From Eretmocerus hayati (Eukaryota; Arthropoda; Insecta; Hymenoptera; Aphelinidae), in NCBI GenBank assembly GCA_029851415.1, contig CM056742.1, positions 76,684,748 through 76,748,747 on the forward strand: a stretch of 64,000 bases of DNA. Direction: 5' to 3'. The stretch's first letter is position 1. The number at the start of each line of letters is the position of its first letter. The position numbers and the translations under genes were made by a program. This document shows positions 45,423 to 56,977 of the stretch, one piece after another. The notes beneath the pieces are model-generated. The model ran no database searches and was not told where the DNA came from. It saw nothing but the letters and a program-made list of their open reading frames with translations.

Positions 45423-47290
45423 TCACAGTCTAAGATTACTTTCTTCCAGAAATGAGAACAATATTTTGCAGTAACTTGGGATTGGATTCGAGAGCAGTAT
45501 GCGTGATGTCATTGGGAGCTGAGGACTATTTCGTGTGAGTTTAAGATTCAAGTTTTTCTGTTCTACATCAAACTTTGGACATTGCCAAAGTATGTGATCC
45601 AGATCTTGAACTTCATATCCGCAATGGCATTTCGCATCATCTACCACATTGATTTTGTGGAGCGAGGCATTAAAACTATAATGATCTGCTCGACATATAT
45701 CGATTGTACTGATGATGGGGCGAGAAAGTGACTCATTTTTGAACCAAGGGGATCTTTTTCGGTGAAGCAGTGTTGAGAATATAGTTTCCCTGTCTTTGTG
45801 CCTTCTTGTCGCAAATATTTATTCATGTCCTCCGTTGTTTCTTTTCGAAATATCTCTTCTAAGTCAGTGAAGGGGATTTTCAAATGAACGGATGGAATAA
45901 TCTTAGCTGCCTCTTTGGCAAACTGGTCAGCGATTTCATTACCGGTGATTCTCGAATGAGCTGGTACCGAAAAGAAATTTATACTTTTTCCAGAAATTGA
46001 TGAGTATTCGCGTAATTTTCTCTCAATTTCAAAAATGAAGGGGTTCACACAGATATTTTGTTTTATTGAGTTCAGAGAAAGAAGAGCACTTTGTGAATCT
46101 GAAAAAATCGCATAGTTCTTGTCTGGTTGTTCTTTTGCAATATCAATGGCATTCATTATTGCGACGCACTCTGCTGTATAAACTGACGCGCATTTTTTCA
46201 GGCTGACAGTAACTATTTTCTCTAGGGTGGGGCAGATGCCTGCACACCCAACTGCCAAAGATTCATTTGATTCGCTCCCGTCTGCATATATCGCAGTGAT
46301 ATTATCTCAATCGATAACATGCTCTAAAACCTTGTCAGGGTCTTCACATTTTTCCAGCACTCCACCGAGTTTGAAATCTACATCTACACTCAATATGAGC
46401 GTTTCGTAATCGTTAATGTACAGATTGTAGTTTTCGTTTGAGAGAATCAATTCAATAATTTCCTTGCATTCCACTATATACCTCAGAAGTATGCGCTTGC
46501 AATTTTTCGATTTTTCTGTCTTTCGTTCTAAAACCGTCTTCATTCTGCAGATGTTAGCATTTACCGAAAGATTTTTGTTTGATAGAATTTTCGATAGATA
46601 ATTTCGACACAAGTATTTAGTCCTCTCTTCTGAAAGAGGAAGTTTAGATTCGGCCAAAAGGATGTTGGTTGGTGTGCTACATCGATAACCGAGCGCTAGC
46701 TTCACAGCAGCATATTGAAGTCTTTCTAGATTTTTTATTTGCTGTTTCTGCGTGGGGAAATAAATAAACGATGCATAGTCCAATCTTGATCGGATCAAAC
46801 TCTTATGAAGAATGATCAGAGTCTCAGGGTCTGCACCCCACCAAATGCCTCTTAGAAATTTCACTATGTTGAGCGAGCGCATGCATTTAGTTTTCAAATA
46901 CTCAATATGTTCATGAAAGAAAAGCCTGTAGTCAAAAACGACTCCTAGAAATTTTACGGAGCTGGATGATTTCACAATTAAATCTTTGATTCGAATCTCA
47001 GACTGACCAGGTAGAACATTACGCCTATTTATGTGTATGAAAGTTGTTTTTGGAGGACTGATTTCTGAACCTAGCTCATACAGGTTGTCGTACACGCTCT
47101 CACTAATACGTTAATCCTAGACTGATTCTTTTGAGGGCAGTAAACGACTATATCATCAGCAAACTGTAGCACTTTTACCTTTTCCGGCAGATCCTTAGTG
47201 ATTAGTGAAACATATATGCAGTAGAGCAAGGGAGAGAGAACTCCATCTTGAGGTACACTTTTGTGGACTTTTCTTGGATATCGAAGTTTC
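45423..47290 (-). pseudogene. Jockey/I-group LINE ORF2: RT end and RNase H
   Basis: On minus from ~47290: RT palm with GVLSPLLYCIYVSLITKDLP and the catalytic LQFADDIVVYCPQ. Then 46307-47095 covers the RT thumb (KFLGVVFDYRLFFHEHIEYL, SLIRSRLDYASFIYFP). 45641-46258 is an RNase H domain with YTAECVAIMNAIDIA, IFSDSQSALLSL and SVPAHSRITGNEIAD. The expected first Asp lies before this ORF. After a frameshift, the C-terminal CHCGYEVQDLDHILWQCPKF zinc-type motif ends at 45423. Endonuclease and ORF1 are missing. The truncation lies at a (TA)n run (47302-47330). Frameshifts near 46290 and 45650 make it inactive. Confidence 0.9.
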
Positions 47291-47299
47291 CGCGGAACT

Positions 47300-47301
<2 letters not shown>

Positions 47302-47332
<31 letters not shown>
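47302..47332. repeat. (TA)n microsatellite
   Basis: Run of ~14 AT units at the truncated end of the LINE. Confidence 0.95.
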
Positions 47333-47335
<3 letters not shown>

Positions 47336-47374
47336 TGACAATGCTAACGTTTTTGCTTGTAGTTTTGAACAGAA

Positions 47375-47490
47375 GGCTCATTTGACGGAGTTACTCTGGA
47401 TTCCTCATATACTAGGTGGCACAAAACTGTAAAACAAAAATTTGGACAGGATTGGTGATCCAAAAGCCTGGTCCTCCCTTGTTAGTTAGG
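47375..47490 (-). repeat. Inverted repeat flanking LINE, right
   Basis: Complement of 44230-44330, including TTTGACGGAGTTACTCTGGA. Confidence 0.8.
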
Positions 47491-47500
47491 ATGAACTAAG

Positions 47501-48058
47501 TTGAACGTAGAAGCACGTATTGGAACATCACATTACTCAAAGATGATGCTGTCGAAAAATCGGGATGGCAAGATATTTGTTCCTCCCGAGTACAGTTGTA
47601 CGAACCACCGCTTAGCACAAATCATCGTTGAAGTAAAGGAGGCGTCGTCCGGATGCGGATCACCACGCGTCTTGACAACGCGTGGCGTTGCATCAACTCA
47701 TAAGTACGCTCGAGGTGCACAGAAATCTGTGCGCCGCGAGGATAAATCAATACTGCACTTTTGGCGCATCATGTTGTTGGTGGAGATGGCGTCGTCCGGG
47801 TGCGGTACTCCACTACATCATGACGACAACCAATGGGAACTCTCATCTGTACCCGCTACGTCTGGACCCACGTGGTGTCACTCGCCGGCACGCCCGATCT
47901 GGCACGAGTACAAGAATCCACATCTGAGAACGCTTCATTCAAAACACATGGTCATGACCGCGGAGAAGGCGTTATCTGGTCCGGGTATCCCGTGTCACGA
48001 CGCCGCCAACGAGGATACGCACTTTGCTGGTTATAACGCGTGGCAGCTGACGAAATAA
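47501..48058 (+). CDS. Uncharacterised 185-codon ORF with internal repeats
   Basis: Open from ATG at 47501 with no stop for 185 codons. ASSGCGSPRVLTT, ASSGCGTPLHHDD and ALSGPGIPCHDAA are diverged copies of one segment, so the DNA is a degenerate tandem repeat. No known domain. It lies within the repeat-bounded composite and may be a non-coding GC-rich repeat that happens to stay open. Confidence 0.2.
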   Translation: MNVEARIGTSHYSKMMLSKNRDGKIFVPPEYSCTNHRLAQIIVEVKEASSGCGSPRVLTTRGVASTHKYARGAQKSVRREDKSILHFWRIMLLVEMASSGCGTPLHHDDNQWELSSVPATSGPTWCHSPARPIWHEYKNPHLRTLHSKHMVMTAEKALSGPGIPCHDAANEDTHFAGYNAWQLTK

Positions 48059-48263
48059 TCGTGGGTAATCGAGAATGAATGATCCCGTCCATGCCGCCCC
48101 CCGCCGAATAGACAACACACAATGACCGTGCATGCGTCGTCATACCAAAAGGGGTACTACTGGGTGGAATAAGTAGTGTACTACTTATCCACGAGGAGCA
48201 TGAGTTGAGAACATGCTCCCAAGTTTCATATCTACTATTTCGGATGTAGTATACTACTTATTC

Positions 48264-49103
48264 ATGAGTAGGCCGTCAGACTATCAACAATATTAACCAA
48301 CAAGGCGCTTTCTATCCGTACGGAATCCCTAGACCAGGCTTGCCAACATGAAAGCAAATCAGGGCTGCCAACTTGACGAGACAAATGTCCCTAGGCGAGT
48401 GTAAATGTCCCTAGATTTGTTTAGATTGTTTGTAATATATTTATTGATGGGTTGGTGGATGGGTGGATGGGTCGGTGGGTCGGTGTGTCGGTGGGTGTGT
48501 GTGTGTCTATTTTTGTGTCTTGTGTTTGTGAGAATGTGTGTAGAATCCTCTTTTGTGAGTCAGTCCAGTGCACGTACACTTACTAGACGAATATAATGAA
48601 TATATTCACATTTTACAGCGCGCTGTCACCGGCTAGAGGATATGGATTTGTGTTCGTGTGTGTGTACGTGTCTATTTTTGTGTCTTGTGTTCGTGAGTGT
48701 GAGTAGAATCCTCTTTCGTGAGGCAGCCCGGTACATGAGATACACTATGTATCCTCCTTACCGCACCAACATATATCGTATATATGAACGTCTTTACTGC
48801 GTGTGGGAACCTGCTCGCGGACATCGATTTGAGGTTTTATGTTTGTGTGTGTGTGCGTCCATTTTTGTTTCTTTTGTTTGTAAATTCTTCCTTGTGAGGC
48901 AGCCCATGATACGTACACTCATTTTACGTGTTTATTACTGTATCACCATCATATAACTCCGGAAGAATTCTGAGGATATCCGTCTTTTTTGATAATATAT
49001 AATATATATTTGAAATTGAAAATGAAATACTATTGAAAATGATTTATCATCCCTGATATATAATGTTGAGTATATCTATTATGATAATAGTAGAAGTTAT
49101 GAA
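48264..49103. other. GT-rich simple sequence, no gene recognised
   Basis: 48440-48510 is GGTGGGTCGGTGTG-type sequence. 48640-48910 contains three related segments with TTTTTGTGTCTTGTGTTCGTG and GTGAGGCAGCCC, spaced ~130-180 bp. Confidence 0.5.
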
Positions 49104-49744
49104 TGTTGAGAAGTGTATTTTGAGTAGTTGTAACTTCACGTCACAGGGACCGAGAGAGACATGATCAGATTAACCTGACACGTACTGATTACCTTCACGG
49201 GCCAAGGGACGATGTTCAGATCAGAGGAAATCTAACGGTTTGATCTTGAGAAGTTGTGTCAGTGTACAATGTTGTTTAATGTGGAATTGATCAGGATGAA
49301 GATGTATGAGTTTCAAGTTTTCGTATTTGTTATCGGGGAAGTTATAAGTTGTTTTTAGGATATTGAGAGCTAATGAGATTGGAACTATAGTTATTTTTCT
49401 ATGGAGCTAGATGATGGTGATCAGTTGAAATTTTCTAACAAGTGATTCAAGATTGGAGATCGACATACGTTGGAATATGTTCTATTGAAAATTTTCATAT
49501 GTCGTTTTATAATTAATGATTCAATTCTATTCGATAATTTGCGTCCACTCTACGAATTATTATTTCTAGTGAAACAGTGAATATATAACAGTATAATTTC
49601 AGATGAAGATCTTGAATAGTTCTATCGAATTTGATTAAGACTTTAGATGTTGCAAACCGGATTTTTTGATATTCCTGTAAATTTTGAATATTGTGGGGGG
49701 TTATTTGAATGTATTATTGTGTTATTTATGGGGTGTTGATATTG

Positions 49745-49828
49745 TATTGGATTTCTCGCGTCGGTCGCTCTCAGCGGAGTGAGTCACTCTTGAGCCATGG
49801 CCTAAGCAAGTCACCGCAACGTTATCAT
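49745..49828 (+). repeat. 84-bp GC-rich structured repeat, copy 1
   Basis: Repeated at 49925-50008 with few changes. Contains GTGAGTCACTC and a hairpin CTTGAGCCATGGCCTAAG. Stands out against AT-rich surroundings. Confidence 0.85.
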
Positions 49829-49924
49829 CAGTATTGCATGTAAATGTTGTATTTGTGGCAGATGTGTATGATAATTTTGTGTATGATAGTTAATAACGTA
49901 GAGTGCGAGTTGTTGAAGAATCAG

Positions 49925-50008
49925 TATTGGATTTATTTGCGTCGGTCGCTCTCGGCGAAGTGAGTCACTCTTGAGCCATGGCCTAAGCAAGTCACCGCAA
50001 CGTCATCT
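49925..50008 (+). repeat. 84-bp GC-rich structured repeat, copy 2
   Basis: Second copy, 180 bp downstream of the first. The changes keep the hairpin core. Confidence 0.85.
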
Positions 50009-51026
50009 TCTATGTCAAGTATGATGTTGTAAAGGTGTCGTGTATTTGTCCATTTTGCAACATCTTAGAGTCTATATAAAATATTTCGAGGATTTGAATA
50101 TATTATTGTAATATGATGATTTTAGAACTTTTGAAATAACTCACTTATTTCATTATCTCAAAGTTGATTGTTCTAATTGTTATATAAGAATTGACAGTTG
50201 GGAAATTCGAATGAAACCTCATGTTAAAGAAAATCAATCGACACAAGGAAACTGGTAAAGATGATGGTGCGAACCAGATCATATTTTCCAACATATGTTA
50301 GAATCTCACATGCTTTTTATGAATATTGTGATACTTAAATCAAATTTAAAATATTTCAAGGAGTTGAATATATCATTTGATATAAGAATTTCAAAACTTA
50401 TGAAATAATCCACTTGTTCTATCATCACAACGTCAGATGAATGAAATTGTTTAAAGTGTTGTATGAGAGTTGAACGATGATGCACGTTATTAGAAACTTA
50501 CGTTAGAGGAAGTAAATTGACACAGGGGGACTGGTTGGGATAATTGTTCCAAACGAAATTATTCTTTATTATACCTTTCAATACATTCAAAATTCTACAT
50601 AATTTTGATATATATACTCATAAACTTCTACAAATATCATATATTCATAAGATAGATATATTAATTTTGTATTATAAATTAATTATATTAAAGTTTTTTC
50701 AAAGGACCTCTCATACTTTTGTCATTCCTTCATTGTTTCTTATTGTGCAAATTAAATTCGAGATGAAAACTAAACTGATTGTGATGGTGAATTTTTGAAT
50801 TTTTGAATCCTTGTTATTCGTTGATGAATGTATCTAATTGAAGTAAAAAAGTATTGAGAAATGTATTTTGAGTAGGTGTAACTTCACATCACAGTGACTG
50901 AGGGACTCATGATCGAATGAACCTTATTCGTATTGGTTATCCTAAACGGGCCAAGGGATGATTTTTAGACCAGAGGAACCTAACAGTTTGATCTTGAGAA
51001 GTAGTATCAGTGTGCAATGCTGTTAA

Positions 51027-53195
51027 TGTAGTATTTCAAAAAATATAAAAATGGTAGTTGCTGAGTGTCGAGTTTTTGTAATGTAATGTTGAGGAATACA
51101 TTGTTGGGAAAGAAAATATATAAAAATATTACTTGATCAATCAACATTATGGATAATATTACACATTATGATTAGTGGAAGAGATTAAAAATTCTTTGTG
51201 GAGACAATATTGATTAAAAAGCATGCTCATATACTAATCGATGGGGCGTCGAGAAGATTCATGGGGTATAGTGAGGATTCTTCCGTCATCACGAGAATTT
51301 CTGTTTTTTTCTCCTCAACTGGAACGATTACAGGGATACCGAGGGTGATATTTAAATTTTCACTAACCTCATGTCTCCGTAATTGCTAAGATTGTTCCTA
51401 ATCTTATCTGCTTGCTTCTTAATCTCAATCATTCAATATAATGAATTGCATACATTGATAAAACATAATTACAATGAGATAAGGTGAAAGGATGGGAAAG
51501 GGGGGAATCTTTTATCATTTTCATTAGGGATTTTCAACAATTCCATATAAAAATTGTAGAAGTAATTCATTTTCCCGAAATCATCTTCTATGATGGGCAA
51601 CGTCAATAATAATGTTCCATCTTTGTAATTCTCGTAGCATCTATGATGTATTAGTATTCTGTAAAATGAAGGTTTGCACAAATGTTTCTCATCAATATCA
51701 TTCTTCATAACATCTTCTTGCTTCTATTGCGTTAGTTACTTAGAAATAATCTATCGCGATATATAATATTTGCTGTTTTCCTCATGAGATTCATAATCTA
51801 GATATATGTATGTTACCATTGTCATAGAACTAATAAAATTCGCAGAAGATAAGAAAAAAATGAAAGATTGATAATATCAAATGAACATACACGTAGTGAA
51901 CAATGATGGAAAGTTTTGAAAGTTCAAATGTATACCGATTTCGCGGTAAATATACACTATGAAAAATTTCCCGAAATTTTATCTAACTGGTTGAATGAAA
52001 AATCCAGACAGCCGGTTGAAAGCTAATTCAACCATTTGGTTGAAGATTTAACCAGTTTAGTCGGGAATTCACTGAGTTCTCCAACTATTTGGTTGAAATT
52101 GCCATCAAATGATTGAATTCTTAATCCAACTAATAAGGAGATCTTTCATTTAACCAATTGGTTAAAGTCTTCCGGAAAATATTTTCGTATCGTTCATGAA
52201 TTTTGTTAATACTTCATTCTCATGAGTTTACATCGCCTTGTGAAGATATCCCAAATGCAGAATGTAATCTCAAATACATGCAGTGGAAATGGAATTTAAA
52301 TATTACTCACCCCTCAATCCGGTTCATGAATTTCATTTTCTCCCATCTTCCCTCCGTTCCACCGACTTCGTTCTGTTGCTGGTTCAACATCTCTATTGCC
52401 AGTAAATTATAGAGAACTATCATATGTGATATATCCTGTGTTCATTATATCTATGGAGTAAATACTGATAATATTATGGTTATATTTGTGGCATCTTAAA
52501 GATTCAACTCACCTATTAGATCCGTGAATTATTGGTTTATTCGTTTCCAATGATCTATCTGGTGGCTCTTCTGCATTTGAGCTGCTCATTGTCAGTTTCA
52601 TCATGCTATAAATCTAGAAAAAAGATTAAATCCATATATAGAGTATGATGTTTATAATCTTATTTGAATTTAAATATAAATGGATATTTCGCTTGTTACT
52701 CACTTTAGATATAGTACTGCATTCTTTCTCCCAATTTCCAATGCACCGATGTGTCTGCGAGGGAAGCAAGTGGAAGACTGAGCTCTTCAGTTAGTCAGCG
52801 CAGTAGGATATATGCTATCCCCTCTGTCATCCCAACCGATACAATATATATTCCATCGGTATGCGGTGATGCGAGTAGGGGAAGAGAAAAAGATGAACTA
52901 TAGAGCCAGGCAAAAGCGCGTGCCGTTAGACATTCCCCCCACTCTCTTATATGTAGATACCGTAATATATAGCATAAACTGGGTCTACATTGCGCCAATG
53001 ATTTTATGTGCCGGTTATATGATGCCGCGGATGACTGATCGCGTTTTACATTCTTTATTTATGTGTAAAGTTCGTGCATATGTGTACGTGTATATAAATG
53101 TATGTTACTAGGAAAGCGGATAAGTGGGTATTTGTGAGATGGGGTTGAGGTGCGTGTTTGTATGAACGGGTGTGTGGACGTATGTATGTGTTTAA

Positions 53196-53237
<42 letters not shown>

Positions 53238-53348
53238 GCGTGTGTGTGTGTGTGAGTGCGATGAAAAGAAAAATTGATAGATTCTAAAATAAATGTGCAA
53301 TCTAAAATAAATGTGTACAAGGAATTATAACAAGATAGATTTTGAACT
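51027..53348. other. AT-rich sequence with simple repeats, no gene recognised
   Basis: 51960-52170 has a cluster of AACCANTTGGTTGAA self-complementary motifs, probably a MITE remnant. 53195-53255 is a (TG)n run. A 79-codon minus frame at 51469-51708 has mixed protein-like composition but no recognised family. Confidence 0.4.
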
Positions 53349-53664
53349 ATATTCAAGACTAGCGTAATGCCTCGCGTTGCTCGGCTTGTAAGTGTTCCCG
53401 AGAGGCGTATTAATTCTTCAGAATAATCTTCCAAATCAAATGAGGAATTGTTCCTCAACAATTTTATATATTTAGTTAAGCGATGGTTTTCACGTGGTTT
53501 TGAACTCATGGGGGGGATAAAAAATACCATAACTTGACGCAATATATAAAAAGGGTACAGAACATATTTTCATTTGATTTGAAAGAGCATTTTGAGAACC
53601 CAATACGCCTCTCGGGAACTCTTACAGGCCGAGCAACGCGAGGCATTACGCTAGTATTGAATAT
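53349..53664. mobile_element. 316-bp MITE with ~100-bp inverted ends
   Basis: ATATTCAAGACTAGCGTAAT at 53349 is mirrored by ATTACGCTAGTATTGAATAT ending at 53664. The CTCGCGTTGCTCGGC and CCCGAGAGGCGTATT segments also pair. Confidence 0.85.
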
Positions 53665-54009
53665 GTGGCAAAACTACTTATACAGATTTAGAGAGCCGGT
53701 CAGACCGAGGTGGGCTGGTGAACGGCGTGAAACTGAATCTAAGTCAAAATAGAGGGAAAGTAAAATTAACAGACAATGTAACATGTGAGGCTGATAGTAT
53801 AGATATTGCACTCGAGGAATTAAAAGCCTCCATACGAAATCACAGAAATTATAGAGAGCGTATCTATATTCACAGGGGTACAAATACATCATCCAGTCAA
53901 CGACTGATATCTCGTTACGAGTTTTTCAAAATACGATCTTCTCAGACACGCGTCGGTACATTCAGGGATTTTGTTCCATGAAAGAGGGCCTGAGATTAGG
54001 AAGAAATTG

Positions 54010-55050
54010 CGGTAGGTTTCAGTGCGGGCAAAATTGACAATCAAATCGAGTCTAGAGCATCTTTTGGATCCCTTCTAGTGTTTCAGCTCAATATTGTGAT
54101 TCTTTGGTCCTCCGATCACACGCAATGACACCAAGCATCAGGTACTTGCTTCGTTGCGTGCAAGGAAGGATTTCCAACTCCCGATAGGATAGAGTGGTGT
54201 GGTCATATCTGCCGACTCCGGTTGCAAAGCGAAGGGCAGCATTCATACAACGAGACATTTAGTCTCGCAGTTCGGTTGACAAACCAATGAACAGTCCAGC
54301 GCGATAACTTTAATAGGGAAAGATCAAGGATTTGACTAGTATTAACTTCGTGTCCTTAGAGATGTGATCGCGAGACTTCCTTAATTTTGACAGAACCGCA
54401 AATGTTTTCCTTGCGTAGGTCTTACATTAGTCTTCTATAGAGAGTTCCATCCAAAGTGATACACAAAATGTTGACAGTGTCGCTATAAGCTATACTATGA
54501 CCATTGATGACCGGGTTGGGTAGAGAAACGCTTCCTTAGCGCTTGATAGAGCTACTTGTACCGAACCATTGAATTTAGTTTTCTTCGCGTTCACTTTCTG
54601 ATCGCTGCAGAACGAATAAATTGATAATCTTCCTAGATCAGAATTAACCCTTGCAACGATTACTTTCACATCTTTGAGAGAGCCCGAGTGGTACAATGTT
54701 GTATCATCCGCGTAAAGATGGTAACGACGATATTTCAACACTGTTGAAATATTTCTGATGCTGAAAGAAAAAAGATGGGGACCAGCGATACTCCCTTGGG
54801 GAATACCCGAGTTTTTGACAAGACGGGAGGAGAACTCTCCTGAAGGTGACATAACTATCTGGATCCGGTCACTCAGAAATGATCTGATCCACTCACATAC
54901 TGGATCAGAGAACTCCAGGTTACGCATCTTTCCTACGAACAGATCAATGTTGACTAAGTCAAATGCTTGCGTATAATCCATCACTATCATGGGAGTTACC
55001 TCCCCTTTGTCGATGGCTTCGCAAATACCACTGGTCATCGTTACAACTAT
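54010..55050 (-). pseudogene. Jockey/CR1-like LINE reverse transcriptase fragment
   Basis: On minus, 54490-55038 encodes the RT palm: MDYTQAFDLVNIDLFVGKM (first Asp), SGIPQGSIAGPHLFSFSI and the intact catalytic HLYADDTTLYHSG. Damaged thumb sequence continues to ~54010 (SRCMNAALRFATGV-like). Upstream fingers, endonuclease and ORF1 are missing. Confidence 0.88.
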
Positions 55051-55561
55051 AGAAGAGCTGTCTAGAAGAGCTGTGTAAGAACTATGACGCCTTTCGATAC
55101 CCGACTATGGAGGATCATGCAGACCCCTTTATTCCATATATTTCCCAATTCGTTTTAACGCGAAGGATTCAAGTACTTTGGCCACAGCCCATAAGACGCC
55201 TGATTAATTTGCCTAAGACCGTTGGAGGCTTGTGGATTTTTGCACTTAGGTATAGGTCGTGTGGGTATCGGATTCAATTATATAGAATCGAATACAAACG
55301 ACAAACTTATATGCACCAGTCGTGCACATGGTATTATTTCCATCAACGACGAGACACCGGTCCCGTGATACCCTGGGCGTTTTACTTACGATTTGCAGTT
55401 CATCCGTATCCAGCTTCATTCTCCATAAAACTGAGATAATCGGAGATTGTTGTATCATGCACGAATTATAGTGGGGCAAACTACTTCTATCTACCACGCT
55501 TCTAATAATTGAGAGGAAAAAATACCAAATCTAAGAGCTATATGCAAGCTACATGCAATAT
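55051..55561. other. No gene recognised
   Basis: Short frames only. Flanked by LINE pieces. Confidence 0.4.
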
Positions 55562-55640
55562 ATCTTATCTTATTTTATTTTATTTTAAACAATATACGGG
55601 CAATATGCCCTATACATAAGTATAAAAGTGTCCAAGAGCG
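55562..55640 (-). repeat. LINE-type 3' tail on minus
   Basis: On minus, AGGGCATATTGCCCGTATAT, which folds as a hairpin, is followed by TTGTTTAAAATAAAATAAAAT. This resembles the 3' end of arthropod LINEs with A-rich simple-repeat tails. Which LINE it belongs to is unclear. Confidence 0.4.
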
Positions 55641-55998
55641 ACATAAATATCAACAGAAAACAACAACATGAAAAATCAAGATAATGTATCATAAAATAAA
55701 TAATATGCAGTTGAGCAAATATAAACAAATATAAAATCAAATCGGTATGAGAGCGCTTACCGCGGAAGTTGCTCTTTAGTTATCTTGCTGCTTATTATTG
55801 TCAATACAACAACAATCAAGTATTTTGTGTCCTAAGTTGTGCACATTTTGCACTATTGCATCTGAACAATAACACACCAACATCGTGGAACTTGAAAGAT
55901 CTATATTATTCAAATATTGAAGTTAACCTATCAATTGCCACGCGCTCAGCTGATTTCTGCCCACTCAAGGCCTCAGCGTCAACAAAGATACCAGCATC

Positions 55999-56977
55999 AT
56001 GTCAACTTGTTTCACGTGTCATGAGTGTTTTGAAGCAAAGCAGGTTATCATTTCATGTACTGTATGCACTGAACTGTTTCATGCTACGAAAGAATGTGCA
56101 GAGCTCACCGCATCTGAGATAAAAAATGCTGAACTAAAAAAAACCAAGATTTCAATTCAAGTGCTCCAACTGTGAGAGCTCTGGTAAAATTACTATGGGT
56201 GAAAAGTTGGATGCGATTCAAGAAGGCTTTGACAAACAATTTGACAGTTTGAAGTGCAACATTGAGTCACTGAATAAAAGTTTTTCCAAGGATATAACTA
56301 ATCTTAAGAGTGAATTGAAATCCATCAAAGAATCTTGTGCAGCCATTGACTCTCTGAGTGTTAAGATTGATTCAGCGCAGAAAGATATTGAAAGTCTAAA
56401 ATCATCTGTCGACAACATTCCCAAACTCCATCAAGATATAGCCAACATTAGAGCTGAAATGTCAAAATCTCTCTCGTCTCAAGTAATGCCTAGCACCAGT
56501 GCTACTAATATGGAGGAACTAATTCATGAGGCTCAGGAACGTATGCTGAGATCAAGGAACCTGCTATTCTCTAATGTGCCTGAATCTAATAACCAGCCAG
56601 CTGATTATGGTATGATTATCAATCTCCTTAAAGAAACCCCTGTTGATACTAGAAATCTTGTCTTATCAAGAATTGGCAATCCATCGAGTAACCATATACG
56701 TCCTATTGCTGTGACCTTTTCAAATAATCAAGATCCCCACCTTGTTATGAGAAATAGGAAGAAGATTCCTGGAAGAATCATTGTTGGATTTGACAAGACT
56801 AAGAATCAACGTGCACAGTACAAAGAAGCTGCTGCCAGGCTTAAAGCCCGCTTGGATAGTGGTGGAAGTGGACTAAGTATACGCTACATCAAAGGTGTTC
56901 CTACTATTGTTAAATCTGATGCTGCACCGTCATTCAACCAACTGCAAAACTCCCAGAGGGCGTCTGGAAATTTTTGA
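55999..56977 (+). pseudogene. CR1-like LINE ORF1 (PHD-like finger, coiled coil, RRM-like)
   Basis: From ATG at 55999 the frame gives a Cys/His-rich PHD-like start: CFTCHECFEAKQVIISCTVC then ELFHATKEC. At the A run 56136-56143 a one-base change is needed to continue into FKCSNCESSGKI and the long ORF 56195-56977. That ORF has a heptad-rich coiled coil (IESLNKSFSKDITNLKSELK and on, to ~residue 95). A folded RNA-binding-like part follows (LLFSNVPESN, DTRNLVLSRIG, RPIAVTFSN) with a basic end. It binds element RNA in such LINEs. The frameshift in a homopolymer is the only clear defect. Confidence 0.85.

Larger units (their letters stand above)
43831..48263. mobile_element. 4.4-kb composite bounded by GTAGTATACTAC palindromes
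   Basis: Two copies of the near-palindrome GAATAAGTAGTATACTACTT lie at the left (43831-43850, 43877-43900) and two at the right (48166-48190, 48246-48263). Inside these, 44230-44330 is complementary to 47375-47490 (GGAGGACCAGGCTTTTGGAT), and a LINE fragment fills the centre. No transposase was found. The outer limits are inferred only from the repeats. Confidence 0.5.
49104..51026. repeat. AT-rich block bracketed by ~170-bp direct repeats
   Basis: 49104-49278 and 50854-51026 are diverged direct copies (TGTATTTTGAGTAG, GGGCCAAGGGA, GTTTGATCTTGAGAAG). Between them lie the two 84-bp GC-rich repeats and another AT-rich tandem pair (about 50075-50290 and 50350-50560). No gene was recognised. Confidence 0.7.

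Noticed and set aside
51469..51708. 79-codon minus ORF in the AT-rich region
   Set aside because: Protein-like composition, but no family match by eye and no neighbouring exons.
53055..53542. ORFs rich in His-Thr
   Set aside because: Translation of the (TG)n microsatellite on minus.
53718..53981. 87-codon plus ORF
   Set aside because: No recognised domain and no conserved copy. Length is within chance for this base composition.
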